Shown: positions 36,897 through 46,414, counted from the first letter of the stretch. The stretch is DNA of 64,000 nt from Gammaproteobacteria bacterium RIFCSPHIGHO2_12_FULL_37_14 (GCA_001801485.1 MGXV01000020.1:94020-158019), one strand, 5' to 3'. Notes: generated by a model not told the origin, from the sequence alone. Translations and numbers: made by a program.

Positions 36897-37869
36897 AGTT
36901 CGATATCCTATATATGTGTTCTACCACTTTCAGTGCTGCATGCGCATCACCTATTCCAGCTGCAGGTTGTCGTTTTTGGCGAATATCTTCTAAAAACTCG
37001 GCAAACTCTATTTGCCAAGAATCATCTGCCATTGGGTATTCCCAAATCAATGTTTCTGGAGGCCCCATTTCAGCTGACATTTTATAAAAAGCAATGCGTT
37101 CAACCCCGTAACTACCGCCTAATCCATTGATATCAATTTTGCCATTACGACCATACAGTTCAAAGGAAAATAAATTTTTCCATTCAGTACAGCTCGCATG
37201 TAAGAAAGCAATTTGTGATTTTTTAGTTTTTAATAATAAGAAGCTATTGTCATCCACTGGCATATCCCAATAATAAGTATGAGCATGTCCATGCACTTCA
37301 GTAAAATCGCCAAGAAACCACCGTGCCAGATCAATAAGATGGACGCCCTGATCAATCAACTCTCCGCCACCAGATAAAGCGGGATTAGCCCGCCATTCTT
37401 TATTATAACCAACACGGCCTCCGTGACCATAACGTGCGCGAATAAACATTAAATCACCTAAATCCCCATTATCAACCAATTCTCTCGCCTTACGAAATGC
37501 GCGATGATAGCGATGATTGAAACCAACGCGAACCAATGCTTGGCTATTTTTTGCGGCAGCAATAAGCGGTTCTAGTTCTTTTGCATGTCGTCCGGCAGGT
37601 TTCTCTATAAGAACATGTTTTCCGTGTTGAATAGCAGCCAATCCCAGCTCTGCTAAAGTCGCATGCAATGTCGCGATGATGATAATATTAATATCACTGC
37701 GCTGCATCACTTGTTGCCAATCAGTTAAAGCCACGCAGCCGGGAAATTGACGTGCTAGATGTTCTGCTCGTTCTGGAATTTTATCTACGCATGCGACTAA
37801 GGTGCAACCAGACAAAGTTCGCGCACGTTTTTGCCCTATCAAACCACAGCCAATAATGGCAACATTCAT
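36880..37869 (-). CDS. Gfo/Idh/MocA-family oxidoreductase
   Basis: 329 aa: IIGCGLIGQKRARTL (5-19) Rossmann motif, IEKPAGRHAKELEPLI with the conserved lysine, VGFNHRYHRAF and GGELIDQGVHLIDLARWF, which carries the conserved catalytic aspartate/histidine region. Its position between an SDR and hddA suggests oxidation or reduction of a heptose or other LPS sugar. The substrate is not assigned. Confidence 0.86.
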   Translation of the reverse strand: MNVAIIGCGLIGQKRARTLSGCTLVACVDKIPERAEHLARQFPGCVALTDWQQVMQRSDINIIIIATLHATLAELGLAAIQHGKHVLIEKPAGRHAKELEPLIAAAKNSQALVRVGFNHRYHRAFRKARELVDNGDLGDLMFIRARYGHGGRVGYNKEWRANPALSGGGELIDQGVHLIDLARWFLGDFTEVHGHAHTYYWDMPVDDNSFLLLKTKKSQIAFLHASCTEWKNLFSFELYGRNGKIDINGLGGSYGVERIAFYKMSAEMGPPETLIWEYPMADDSWQIEFAEFLEDIRQKRQPAAGIGDAHAALKVVEHIYRISNYDYCT

Positions 37870-38738
37870 TAGACATCACCCCATGTCTTGCCCCTATCTT
37901 GCGGAGTAATACGCCGCAAGGTATAAACATCCGAATCATTTAAATCATTTATATGTTTGGGTAAATCTTGCCACTGATCCCAAACGGCACTAATCAATCT
38001 ACCGGTAATTCCTTTGCTAGCATTTGAAGCTAGAAAGGTGCAAAGTGCAGCCCCTACACTCAGTGGCGTACCACCGCTTTGCTGTTGTTTTAAGGATTGA
38101 TTATAAAAAGCAGCGCCCACTTTTTCTGGCCCAGCGGCTAAAACTTCATCAAGTAACCGTGTATTTAAAGCACCTGGCGCAACGGTATTGACATCAATGT
38201 TAAAATCTTTCACTTCTTCAGCTAAGGTTTCAGCAAAGCGCACCACGCCTGCTTTGGAAGTGGCATATGCACTGAAATTTGGCATGGGTTTGGTAGCACC
38301 GCCACCCGATAATATAATAATTTTTCCATGTTTCTGTTGCTTAAAATAGGGTAGCACTGACCGACATTGAATCACGGTGCCTTTTAAATTGATGTCAATG
38401 GCACGAGACCATTCATCCCAATCAATTTCATCAATGGGGCCTTTGGTACCGTAAATGCCGGCGTTCGCTACCAAGACAGTGAGTTGGCCAAACTCAGCTA
38501 TTGTTGTCTTAACTAAATGACTTACTTGCTCTGGATTTGAAATGTCTACAGGCATTGCTAGTACTTTTGCTTGATTAGTAGCAAGCTTAGCTAATACTGC
38601 CTGTGCTTCATAGAGAGGCTGAGGGCTTCTAGCACAGAGCATCACATTGGCACCCTCTAGAACAAATTGTCTGGCGATTTCAAAGCCCAACCCTTGACTA
38701 GCGCCACTAATAATAGCGGAACATCCCACTAACTTCAT
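37869..38738 (-). CDS. Short-chain dehydrogenase/reductase
   Basis: 289-aa SDR: ISGASQGLGFEIA (9-21), VANAGIYG, ILSGGGATK with the catalytic serine position, YATSKAGV (YxxxK). The C-terminus is extended beyond the usual 250 residues (DQWQDLPKHINDL to TWGDV). It is coupled to its neighbours by 1- and 4-base overlaps. In this operon it presumably acts on a keto-sugar; that is not shown by sequence. Confidence 0.83.
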   Translation of the reverse strand: MKLVGCSAIISGASQGLGFEIARQFVLEGANVMLCARSPQPLYEAQAVLAKLATNQAKVLAMPVDISNPEQVSHLVKTTIAEFGQLTVLVANAGIYGTKGPIDEIDWDEWSRAIDINLKGTVIQCRSVLPYFKQQKHGKIIILSGGGATKPMPNFSAYATSKAGVVRFAETLAEEVKDFNIDVNTVAPGALNTRLLDEVLAAGPEKVGAAFYNQSLKQQQSGGTPLSVGAALCTFLASNASKGITGRLISAVWDQWQDLPKHINDLNDSDVYTLRRITPQDRGKTWGDV

Positions 38739-40024
38739 GCTGATCTCCCTACAGAAAAATAGCGAATTCGCGGATCATTACCTAACGTTGTTCTTAAAAA
38801 TCCACTGGGATCAAAAACAATAGCTTGTTGCGTTCTACTCAAGATATCTTCTGCGCTTAACATGCAAAAATCAGGCCACTCCGTTGAAACAATCACTGCA
38901 TCGGCCCCTGTCAACGCAGAGGATAGAGTCGGAGACAGTTGGATGATAGCGTTAAGGTTATTTGGTAAGTGAGAAACTTGTGGATCGTAAGCAAGCACTT
39001 TTGCGCCTTGCTGATTCAGCCATTCACATATTTCGATAGAAATAGAACGGCGTAGCGTATCGGTGCCTACTTTATAGGTTAAACCTAAAACTGTAATCGT
39101 TTTATTTTTTAACTCTTTAAAAACCTCTAAAAGTCGGCGACAAGACCATTGTTTATGCGCTTCATTACTTTGCAATAATGAAGAGAAAAATGGAGTTGTT
39201 ATGTTGTGCTGCTGACCTATTTGAGTTAAATAATTCACGTCCCGAGCCAATGTCCCCCCTGCAATAGCATTTCCTGGTCGGAGATACGCTTTAGGCCCTA
39301 TTCGTTCTTCTGTTTTTAAACCGCGCTCAACTTCTTGTGCATTTGCGCCTACTTGTTCGCATAAAGTAGCTAATTCATTAATAAACACAACTGACGTTGC
39401 CAAAAAAGCATTAAGCGCATGCTTGGTCATTTCAGCGGATTCAAGAGACATCCATATTAAATGGTGGGAAAGGGGGTGTAATAACGCTTCTACCCTAGCC
39501 TTATCTTCTACACATTGCAGTCCAATCACGATGCGGTCGGGTTTTGTAAACACATCAATCGCTTTTCCAAGGCGTAAATTTTCCGGGGAGTAAGCAAAAG
39601 TAATATTTTTTCCAGGGTAATATTCAGCACAATAAGACTGTAACTTTCTAGTGCTACCAGCAGGTAATTGCGATGAAATGAGGACGAGTGTATTTTGTTT
39701 TAGATAGAGAAATATAGCTTTAATTTTCTCAGTGACAAATAAAGTATCCGCGATATCATTATCATCAACTGGGGTATCAAATGTTATCCAAATTATGTCT
39801 GCTTCAGCCAATATAGTGGGTTCTGAGGAAAAAATTAATTTTTGGTTATTTTGTGCCGCGGCAAGTAGATCATCTAGCCCTGGCTCAAAAATAGGCGTTT
39901 TCCCTCTTTGTAGCTCATCAATGACTTGCTGATCAGGATCATAGGCAATGACCGAATTTATTGACGCCAAACAAGCAGCCGTAACACATCCTAGGTGCCA
40001 TAACCCCACTACAGCTATTTTCAT
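38735..40024 (-). CDS. UDP-glucose/GDP-mannose dehydrogenase homologue lacking the catalytic cysteine
   Basis: 429 aa from the ATG at 40022-40024, which forms an ATGA overlap with the upstream stop; a seven-residue longer frame exists. IAVVGLWHLGCVTAACLA, YSPENLRLGKAIDVF, the central helix and VLGLTYKVGTDTLRRS(I) define the UDP-glucose/GDP-mannose dehydrogenase family. The catalytic loop that normally reads GGSCFPKD is GGTLARDVNYL (256-266), so the nucleophilic cysteine is absent and the loop is one residue shorter. Two-step oxidation to a uronic acid is therefore unlikely by the known mechanism; a single oxidation, epimerase-like chemistry or a structural role are alternatives. Confidence 0.84.
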   Translation of the reverse strand: MKIAVVGLWHLGCVTAACLASINSVIAYDPDQQVIDELQRGKTPIFEPGLDDLLAAAQNNQKLIFSSEPTILAEADIIWITFDTPVDDNDIADTLFVTEKIKAIFLYLKQNTLVLISSQLPAGSTRKLQSYCAEYYPGKNITFAYSPENLRLGKAIDVFTKPDRIVIGLQCVEDKARVEALLHPLSHHLIWMSLESAEMTKHALNAFLATSVVFINELATLCEQVGANAQEVERGLKTEERIGPKAYLRPGNAIAGGTLARDVNYLTQIGQQHNITTPFFSSLLQSNEAHKQWSCRRLLEVFKELKNKTITVLGLTYKVGTDTLRRSISIEICEWLNQQGAKVLAYDPQVSHLPNNLNAIIQLSPTLSSALTGADAVIVSTEWPDFCMLSAEDILSRTQQAIVFDPSGFLRTTLGNDPRIRYFSVGRSA

Positions 40025-40977
40025 ACTCTTGTCTCCAAGAGCCATTTATTTTGACTTAAATAGCGAACAGTTTGGGCAATGCTTTCTTTAATGGTTAACT
40101 TTGGTTTCCAACCTAAATCTCGTACGCTTGTACAATCTAAAAAGATAAATGGGTTATCGCCAATCCAGCCTCGCTCACCGCCCGCATAAGATCGATCAGG
40201 ACTCACGCCGATATGTTCACATATCCAGCCAATAGAATCATTGACTTCGCAGTACTCATCCGTGCCTAAGTTGAAGATATTAACCTTCTGCTGCGCCTTA
40301 TCCAAGGCAAATAACATCGCATCAATACAGTCTTGAATGTATAAATAAGATTTACGTTGTTTGCCATTACCTAATACAAATAACTTACTCGGATCATTTA
40401 ATAATTGTTTGTAAAAATCAAAAACATGCCCATGGGTATAGCGTTCACCCAGAATTGAGACAAAACGAAAGATATAACCTTGAAAGTTGAATCCCTCGCA
40501 ATAAGCCTGAATTAATCCTTCCGCAGCCAATTTTGATGCGCCGTATAAAGAGGTTTGTATCGGTAGTGGGGCATGTTCTGGCGTAGGAATAACACTGGCT
40601 TCGCCATAAATAGAGCCCGTTGATGCAAAAGCGATACGCCGTACATTATTTGCGCGCATGGCTTCAAGGACATGAAATGTAGCGATGGTATTTTGTTCTA
40701 AGTCTTTATGAGGATGGTGAGTACCAAAGCGTACATCAGCATTCGCTGCCATGTGAAATACCATATCAACTTTATTTAGACTTTTTTCAATGCGTGTTTT
40801 GTCAAGCAAGTCACCTTCAATTAAAGTAAAGCGCGGTGACTGTTGAGCTTCCTCTAGAAATACAGGTAATCCAGTCGAAAAGTTATCATAGCCAACGACT
40901 TCATGGCCTGCTTGTAACAAACGGTCTGTCAGATTGCTGCCAATAAATCCTGCGCAGCCAGTAATAAAGTACCTCAA
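40021..40977 (-). CDS. NAD-dependent sugar epimerase/dehydratase
   Basis: 318-aa extended SDR: FITGCAGFIGSNLTDRLL (4-21), HMAANADVRFGTHHP, ASTGSIYGEA and YGASKLAAE (YxxxK), with FVSILGERYTHGHVFDFYKQL. It resembles UDP-glucuronate/UDP-glucose 4-epimerases. Coupled to the cysteine-less dehydrogenase by a 4-base overlap, so the two may act in one pathway. Confidence 0.86.
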   Translation of the reverse strand: MRYFITGCAGFIGSNLTDRLLQAGHEVVGYDNFSTGLPVFLEEAQQSPRFTLIEGDLLDKTRIEKSLNKVDMVFHMAANADVRFGTHHPHKDLEQNTIATFHVLEAMRANNVRRIAFASTGSIYGEASVIPTPEHAPLPIQTSLYGASKLAAEGLIQAYCEGFNFQGYIFRFVSILGERYTHGHVFDFYKQLLNDPSKLFVLGNGKQRKSYLYIQDCIDAMLFALDKAQQKVNIFNLGTDEYCEVNDSIGWICEHIGVSPDRSYAGGERGWIGDNPFIFLDCTSVRDLGWKPKLTIKESIAQTVRYLSQNKWLLETRV

Positions 40978-40993
40978 ATTACCTCCACTAGGG

Positions 40994-41413
40994 TTATGAA
41001 TGTATTGCTGCCCGAAAAATCCAAAATCGCGACATCAGATAGCCTACTCCCACCGTTGCGCCTATGGATAGTGCAATGCCAATATATGGAGATAAGCCCA
41101 TAACTTGCACTGCTATATCGACAATAGCAAGTGTAATCAAATAGTTGATCAAAATCATGACCAGGTATTTGGGGATTTGCGAAGTAATCCTCGTTCCGCG
41201 ATGTTTGAATGTCATATTTCGATTGGCAGCGAAGTGAAAAATAACAGACAGCACATAAGCATAGGATACTGCGTAAGAATAGGAAATTTTAAAGTACTGC
41301 CAAAAAATAGCAAATGAGACAAAATTTATTACAGCAGAAATCGCCCCCACTATCAAAAAGGAAACCATAGATTGTCTATGGATAACAATAAATTTTTTGG
41401 TCGCTTTATACAC
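40994..41413 (-). CDS. GtrA-family membrane protein
   Basis: 139 aa with four hydrophobic segments (about 17-38, 42-63, 80-103, 107-128), as in GtrA/DPMS-type small flippases. FLIVGAISAVINFVSFAI and YLMSRFWIFR match the family ends. GtrA proteins help move lipid-linked sugars across the inner membrane for O-antigen or teichoic-acid glycosylation. It is the first gene of LPS block C; no ops element is seen upstream. Confidence 0.85.
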   Translation of the reverse strand: MYKATKKFIVIHRQSMVSFLIVGAISAVINFVSFAIFWQYFKISYSYAVSYAYVLSVIFHFAANRNMTFKHRGTRITSQIPKYLVMILINYLITLAIVDIAVQVMGLSPYIGIALSIGATVGVGYLMSRFWIFRAAIHS

Positions 41414-41501
41414 ACCAGTACCTTGTCATAGCCAGCTCTAAAGTGAGACGGTATCATATAGCACTTTTTTATAATCGAAAAGCAGTGAGGGTGGAATATC
41501 A

Positions 41502-42719
41502 ATGGCGACCAACACAATACTATGTGATTTCTTAATTATTGGTGGCGGCATCATTGGCCTTAGTGTAGCTCGTTGTTTAAAAAATTCTTTTTCTGATGCT
41601 AGCATTGTTATTCTTGAGAAAGAGGGTATGTGCGGCTGGCATGCTAGCGGGAGAAATAGCGGTGTATTACATGCTGGATTTTATTACACACCAGATAGCC
41701 TCAAAGCAAAATTCACTAGGCTGGGAAATCAATTATTAACAACCTATTGCGAAGAAAAAAAACTACCTATTAATAAGTGCGGCAAGTTAGTGGTGGCTAA
41801 AAATGAACAAGACCTTCAGGGGCTGGCGGAGTTACTTAAGCGCGGCCGTCATAATGGTGTGCATCTTACTGAGGTGACTGCTGAAGAAGCAAAAGAAATT
41901 GAGCCGCGCGCTGTGACTTATCAGCGAGCATTGTTTTCACCCACCACCTCATCGGTTAATCCAAAGAGCGTCCTCGCTGCTTTGCAGAAAGATGCCGAAG
42001 AGGATGGCATACAAATTCACTGCGGCGTGCAATATTTGGCAAGACAAGTGGGAAATACCATACGTACTACTGTCGGAAAATATCAAGCGAGTTATATTGT
42101 TAATGCTGCCGGCTTGTATGCAGATAACATAGCGCGTGACTTTGATTTTTCTAAAAATTATCGCTCGCTGCCATTCAAAGGCATTTACTTATATGCCGAC
42201 GAGCCTGTTTTTTCGATGAAAACGCATATTTATCCCGTGCCCGATTTAAAGAATCCATTCCTCGGCGTTCACTTTACTGTCAGCGTTGATGGCAAAGTAA
42301 AAATTGGCCCGACAGCAATACCTGCTTTTTGGCGAGAACAATATGGTATTTTTGAACGCTTCAAATTAACAGAATTTATTGATATTGTTAGTCGGCAAAT
42401 TAGTTTACTCACTGTTTCGCAGTTTGATTTTAAACGTCTGGCTCTAGAAGAAATGAAAAAATACAGCAAACCCTACCTGGTTAAGTTAGCAGCTCAATTG
42501 GCCACAGCAGTGAAAAAAGAAAACTATACCAAATTCGGACCGCCAGGTATTCGTGCGCAATTATTAAATATGCAAGAAAGAAAGCTAGAAATGGATTTTG
42601 TGTTAGAGGGCGATAATAAATCCATGCATATTTTGAATGCCGTATCGCCAGGGTTTACTTCCTCGCTACCATTTGCTCAGCATGTCTGTGAGCAGATTTA
42701 TTCTTTAATAAATAGGTGA
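41502..42719 (+). CDS. lhgO: L-2-hydroxyglutarate oxidase
   Basis: 405 aa FAD-dependent oxidoreductase of the DAO fold: DFLIIGGGIIGLSVARCL (9-26), ILEKEG, and the LhgO-specific ASGRNSGVLHAGFYYTPDS followed by NAAGLYADNIA. C-terminal HILNAVSPGFTSSLPFA is typical. It oxidises L-2-hydroxyglutarate to 2-oxoglutarate and passes electrons to quinone at the inner membrane. GAGGG lies about 11 bases before the ATG. It is followed six bases later by a HAD gene on the same strand. Confidence 0.9.
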   Translation: MATNTILCDFLIIGGGIIGLSVARCLKNSFSDASIVILEKEGMCGWHASGRNSGVLHAGFYYTPDSLKAKFTRLGNQLLTTYCEEKKLPINKCGKLVVAKNEQDLQGLAELLKRGRHNGVHLTEVTAEEAKEIEPRAVTYQRALFSPTTSSVNPKSVLAALQKDAEEDGIQIHCGVQYLARQVGNTIRTTVGKYQASYIVNAAGLYADNIARDFDFSKNYRSLPFKGIYLYADEPVFSMKTHIYPVPDLKNPFLGVHFTVSVDGKVKIGPTAIPAFWREQYGIFERFKLTEFIDIVSRQISLLTVSQFDFKRLALEEMKKYSKPYLVKLAAQLATAVKKENYTKFGPPGIRAQLLNMQERKLEMDFVLEGDNKSMHILNAVSPGFTSSLPFAQHVCEQIYSLINR

Positions 42720-42725
42720 GAAACA

Positions 42726-43343
42726 ATGTCAATTAAGAACATTATCTTTGATTTGGGCGGAGTTATTTTAGAGATTGATTATCGTCGTACCTATGATGCT
42801 TTTCACAAGCTGGGAGCCAGTAATTTAGATAAATTATATTCATCGCTTGCACAAGATGTATTTTTTGATGATTTTGAGACGGGTAAAATTACCAGTGAAT
42901 TGTTTCGCGCCACGATTAACGATAGGTTAAATATTAAGGTTAGCGATAACCAATTCGATAATGCGTGGAATGCCATGTTGGTTGATTTACCACGGGATAG
43001 GTTGGAGCTCATTAAAAGTCTGCAGAAAAAATACAAAGTGTTTCTTTTAAGTAATGCAAATGCAATTCATATAGATGCGGTTTTCAGCATGTGTCATCAA
43101 CTGTATGGGTTTAATGTTTTTCAAGATTATTTCGATAAGGATTATTATTCTTACCAAATTGGCAAAAGAAAACCGCATCCGGAAGCCTTTTTGCATGTTA
43201 TGCATGAAAACAAAATACAAGCCAATGAAACCTTATTTGTTGATGATGTGTTGCAAAATATTCAAGGCGCACAGTGCGTGGATTTACATGTGATGCATAT
43301 AGATAAAAACAGGTCGATATTTAATGTGGTTGATTTTTTATAA
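42726..43343 (+). CDS. HAD-superfamily hydrolase (YihX-like)
   Basis: 205 aa. IIFDLGGVILEIDYRRTYDAF carries the nucleophile D9, with glycine at the +2 position as in YihX-type sugar phosphatases. KVFLLSNANAIHIDAV is motif II, KRKPHPEAFLHVM the motif III lysine and LFVDDVLQNIQGA the acidic motif. It likely removes phosphate from a hexose 1-phosphate or similar metabolite. It is in one unit with lhgO. Confidence 0.85.
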   Translation: MSIKNIIFDLGGVILEIDYRRTYDAFHKLGASNLDKLYSSLAQDVFFDDFETGKITSELFRATINDRLNIKVSDNQFDNAWNAMLVDLPRDRLELIKSLQKKYKVFLLSNANAIHIDAVFSMCHQLYGFNVFQDYFDKDYYSYQIGKRKPHPEAFLHVMHENKIQANETLFVDDVLQNIQGAQCVDLHVMHIDKNRSIFNVVDFL

Positions 43344-43346
43344 TGA

Positions 43347-43365
43347 ACAATACACGGTGTATTGT
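43347..43365. terminator. Short hairpin between convergent genes
   Basis: ACAATACA and TGTATTGT (8-base perfect arms) surround CGG, directly after the HAD stop and 23 bases before the end of the convergent phosphoesterase gene. There is no long T-tract on either side, so intrinsic termination is only possible, not certain. Confidence 0.4.
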
Positions 43366-43387
43366 GAGTCTTGCCAGGGATAGGTCG

Positions 43388-44749
43388 TTACTTGTAACTA
43401 ATATCAATATTTGCAGCCCCTGTTTGCAATAGAAAATCTAGCATCGGCGATAATTGCATTGTCCATTTATAATAAGCAGCAAGTTGTCCCGATAGTTTAA
43501 TAAAACTCATCCCATCCCCCATCAGGATGCCATTGTGATTTGTGGGGTTTTGTATATTAAAACTATATTCCTGTAACCATTTTCTGGTATCAAAAGAATA
43601 AAAATACGTAGAAAACCCAAGTAAATCTAACGATGGAACCGCATAGCTAAAAACTTTAAACGCCGGATTGTTTCCAAACAAGGGACTAATAGCGGGGGTG
43701 GTATTCATCAAAACCTTTTCTCCATTCCCTACGGGTATAATTTGGAACCAATCTACATGAATATGTGCTGGAAGTACGGCCATCATGCTAGTGGAAAACT
43801 CCGTTAACTCCGCTTGAAAATATTTAATATATTGTTTTTGCCATAACTCTAGTGATATGAATAAATTTTTCTTAAAAGGCAAATAAACATCGACGCTTGG
43901 GGGGATGTGAAAAGCAATTATGGCTTTTTGGTTTTTTTGTTTTACCGCTTCTAATTCATCGTGTAGCCATGCAAGTTGCCGTATGGCTGCTTGCGTTGTT
44001 TTTTTATCCAGTGAATCTTTATAAAAAAGGACTGAATTTAAAACTATTAGACGTAGAGTTGGTTGTTTTGGTATGTTTATCGAGTAATAGCCTCTTTGCA
44101 AAAATTCATTTTGCATTATATTCCTAGCCACTGAGTCTTTAATGGTTTTAGACCAAAGCTCAGCCATATCTTGTAAAAATAACCCCTGTAGCTCAGGATG
44201 ATAATCCCCTTTGTATGAGTCATTGTTGCCAAGAGCAATAAACACATCAACTGTTGGAAAAGCATGGTTTATTTCGTTAGATAGAAATCCCATCGTTTTT
44301 CGTACAAATGCTTGGTATGAGTAATCGGTCTTGTCACTTGAATAAGCTCTAAAAGATTTTTTGAAGTCATGTCCTAAGAAATCTCCTAGGATTAAAACAA
44401 ATTTAATATCTGCTTTATTGGCAATGTCTTTCATTTCCTGCAGTGTAGATTTTAGCAGCAAATGATGAGTGTCATGGTAGTATTGAGATCTTAGTCTGTT
44501 GTACTGATCAAATATATCTTGCCATTGGCTGGTAGGCGCTCGCCGCAATGCTTCAATTAATGGACAAGGTTTTTCGTCTTTACTACACGAGAGAAATGGG
44601 TCAAAGTGAATATCAGCTACACTAAGAAATGCAGCTTGTCTGTTTACTGTAAGGGTCGCTGCATAACTAGATACTTCGACGAAAAACAACAATAGCAAGA
44701 TAGTTATTACTTTAAAAAAAGAAAATCTGCCTGCGCCCATAGAGCTCAA
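43388..44749 (-). CDS. Secreted metallophosphoesterase, acid-sphingomyelinase-like
   Basis: 453 aa. An N-terminal signal peptide (hydrophobic core FFKVITILLLLFFVEVSSYA) predicts export. Metal motifs of the calcineurin-like fold run in order: VADIHFDP (D-x-H), LILGDFLGHD (GD), IALGNNDSYKGDYHP (GNND), AFHIPP and LPAHIHVDW (HxH). The extra cysteines near DPFLSCSKDEKPCP and the overall length fit the acid sphingomyelinase/ecto-phosphatase branch. Such an exported enzyme could act on host lipid or nucleotide substrates; the substrate is unproven. It converges with the HAD gene and is transcribed away from the cNMP-domain gene. Confidence 0.82.
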   Translation of the reverse strand: MSSMGAGRFSFFKVITILLLLFFVEVSSYAATLTVNRQAAFLSVADIHFDPFLSCSKDEKPCPLIEALRRAPTSQWQDIFDQYNRLRSQYYHDTHHLLLKSTLQEMKDIANKADIKFVLILGDFLGHDFKKSFRAYSSDKTDYSYQAFVRKTMGFLSNEINHAFPTVDVFIALGNNDSYKGDYHPELQGLFLQDMAELWSKTIKDSVARNIMQNEFLQRGYYSINIPKQPTLRLIVLNSVLFYKDSLDKKTTQAAIRQLAWLHDELEAVKQKNQKAIIAFHIPPSVDVYLPFKKNLFISLELWQKQYIKYFQAELTEFSTSMMAVLPAHIHVDWFQIIPVGNGEKVLMNTTPAISPLFGNNPAFKVFSYAVPSLDLLGFSTYFYSFDTRKWLQEYSFNIQNPTNHNGILMGDGMSFIKLSGQLAAYYKWTMQLSPMLDFLLQTGAANIDISYK

Positions 44750-44768
44750 CTTAGTGCTTTTTAATGTT

Positions 44769-44787
44769 AGATAGAAGTATTCTATCT
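44769..44787. promoter_or_regulatory. 19-bp palindrome upstream of the secreted phosphoesterase
   Basis: AGATAGAA-GTA-TTCTATCT is a perfect inverted repeat with a 3-base centre, 20 bases upstream of the phosphoesterase start (minus strand). Its size and position fit a repressor or activator site, but no regulator is identified. Confidence 0.35.
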
Positions 44788-44923
44788 GTAAAAAGAGAAA
44801 AGTAGTAGGATCTGCTGTTATAACATCAAGGCTCCCTCCTTAAAATATGTAATAAATATCTCGCTTTATATGCCTTGTTTCAGATAAGATTAGAGGAAAT
44901 AAGCCTTTTTTGGTGCCGTCTAT

Positions 44924-45364
44924 ATGGAAAATAGTGTTGATTCAGCGTATAAAACGAGTCTAATAAAAAAGCAGGCTTGCTTTTCCCAATTAACCGACCA
45001 GGAAATTGAAGAGCTAGCTAGTTTATTTATTGAAAAACACATTCCAACTGGAGAAACCATTGTAACGCAAGGTGACTCTGTCGATAGCGTCTATCTAATA
45101 GTAAGCGGGTCCGCCGATGTTAGATTGTTAAGCATCAAAGATAATGCTATCCATTCCGAGTCTGTAGCCACCTTGGGCCCTGAGAGGGCAATTGGCTTAA
45201 ATGAGACTGGCTTTTATTCGCTATCAGGGTTAAGAACTGCGACGGTTATTGCCCTTTCTGACATGACGTTGCTGCGCTTAAGCGTTGCTGCATTCCATGG
45301 GTTTGCTTTGTCGCACTCGCATGTTAATGCCGTTATGCGAAAAATCTCTTCAAATATGCTATAA
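44924..45364 (+). CDS. Cyclic-nucleotide-binding-domain protein
   Basis: 146 aa forming a single cNMP-binding beta-barrel: GETIVTQGDSVDSVYLIVSG (46-65) is the strand/phosphate cassette entry, GPERAIGLNETGFYS stands where the phosphate-binding cassette (usually GE...L...R) should be, and ATVIALSDMTLLRLSV closes the barrel. The cassette lacks the usual GE-R pair, so cAMP binding is doubtful. There is no DNA-binding or enzymatic domain, so it may be a stand-alone sensor or effector. Confidence 0.75.
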   Translation: MENSVDSAYKTSLIKKQACFSQLTDQEIEELASLFIEKHIPTGETIVTQGDSVDSVYLIVSGSADVRLLSIKDNAIHSESVATLGPERAIGLNETGFYSLSGLRTATVIALSDMTLLRLSVAAFHGFALSHSHVNAVMRKISSNML

Positions 45365-45413
45365 AGCTCTCTGTACACGACAAAAAATAGGATACTCCGC
45401 CCATTACTCTAAT

Positions 45414-46394
45414 TTAGCCTTTAGAATAGACTTGCACTATCTCAGGCATCAGTTTCTGCAAAGAATAGTGAGGACAGAACCCTAACTCTTGTTGTATGCG
45501 CAAAGAACTGTAATGTGCAATGCCAAATAATTTATCAAACGCTTGTGAATTAAATGGTAACCGTCTGCGCAGAATACGCTCTCCATTATCCCCAACAAAG
45601 GCAAGAAGCTTAAATAACCATAATGGCAGATGAAAAAGTGGTTTGGGTCGTCCTAGTTCAACGCGCATAAGAGCATATATATCATATGTCGAATACTCTT
45701 TATTATCTGTGACGAAATATATTTTTCCATTGGCTTGTGCAGAGTTAGCGGCTAACCACGCTGCTTGACATACATCATATACACTAACTAATGAACGTTG
45801 ATTTTTCACAGCAGGAATTAGCGGAAAATAACCTTTATCGATAGCTCGCAACATTTGATATAGATTACCTTTTAACAGCGGCCCATATACCAACGCCAAT
45901 CTTAACACGCAGACAGGCATACTATGCTGATGCCCTTGACTCAACACCCATTCTTCCGCTGCCCTTTTTGCCTTGCCATAAGGAGTATCAGGGTGAGCAT
46001 CCCACTTTTCATCTATACATTGCCTAGAATCAGCTACTGCTTTAATCGTACTAAAAAAAATAAATTTTTTAACGCCAGCGCGAATACCCTCATTTAATAT
46101 ATTCTGTGTGCCAACGAAATTAATTTTTGTATGCTGCTGCTCCCCCGCTTCATTACCCTCATTCCAAGCATGCGCATGTCCACCTAAATGAAAAATGATA
46201 TCAATATCCTCGGCAACCCCCTTTAAACTAGCAGCATCGATTAAATCGCCGACATGCTGTGCGACTTTATCAGGAAAAACATGTTGTCGCGCATTCCTCA
46301 CCAATATTCGAACGGAAACACCTTGTTCTAGTAAGTAAGGAATAAAAAATTGACCGACAAATCCAGTTGCCCCAGTAACAAGCGCACGCACCAT
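45414..46394 (-). CDS. NAD-dependent epimerase/dehydratase family protein
   Basis: 326-aa extended SDR: VTGATGFVGQFFIPYLL (6-22), HLGGHAHAWNEGNEAGEQQH, FFSTIKAV and YGKAKRAAEEW (YxxxK). It resembles the UDP-glucose 4-epimerase-like enzymes often found next to LPS or quinone genes. It lies 20 bases downstream of coq7 on the same strand and may be cotranscribed. The substrate is unknown. Confidence 0.82.
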   Translation of the reverse strand: MVRALVTGATGFVGQFFIPYLLEQGVSVRILVRNARQHVFPDKVAQHVGDLIDAASLKGVAEDIDIIFHLGGHAHAWNEGNEAGEQQHTKINFVGTQNILNEGIRAGVKKFIFFSTIKAVADSRQCIDEKWDAHPDTPYGKAKRAAEEWVLSQGHQHSMPVCVLRLALVYGPLLKGNLYQMLRAIDKGYFPLIPAVKNQRSLVSVYDVCQAAWLAANSAQANGKIYFVTDNKEYSTYDIYALMRVELGRPKPLFHLPLWLFKLLAFVGDNGERILRRRLPFNSQAFDKLFGIAHYSSLRIQQELGFCPHYSLQKLMPEIVQVYSKG

Positions 46395-46414
46395 CTAGCC
46401 TCCCCTTTTGCCGA

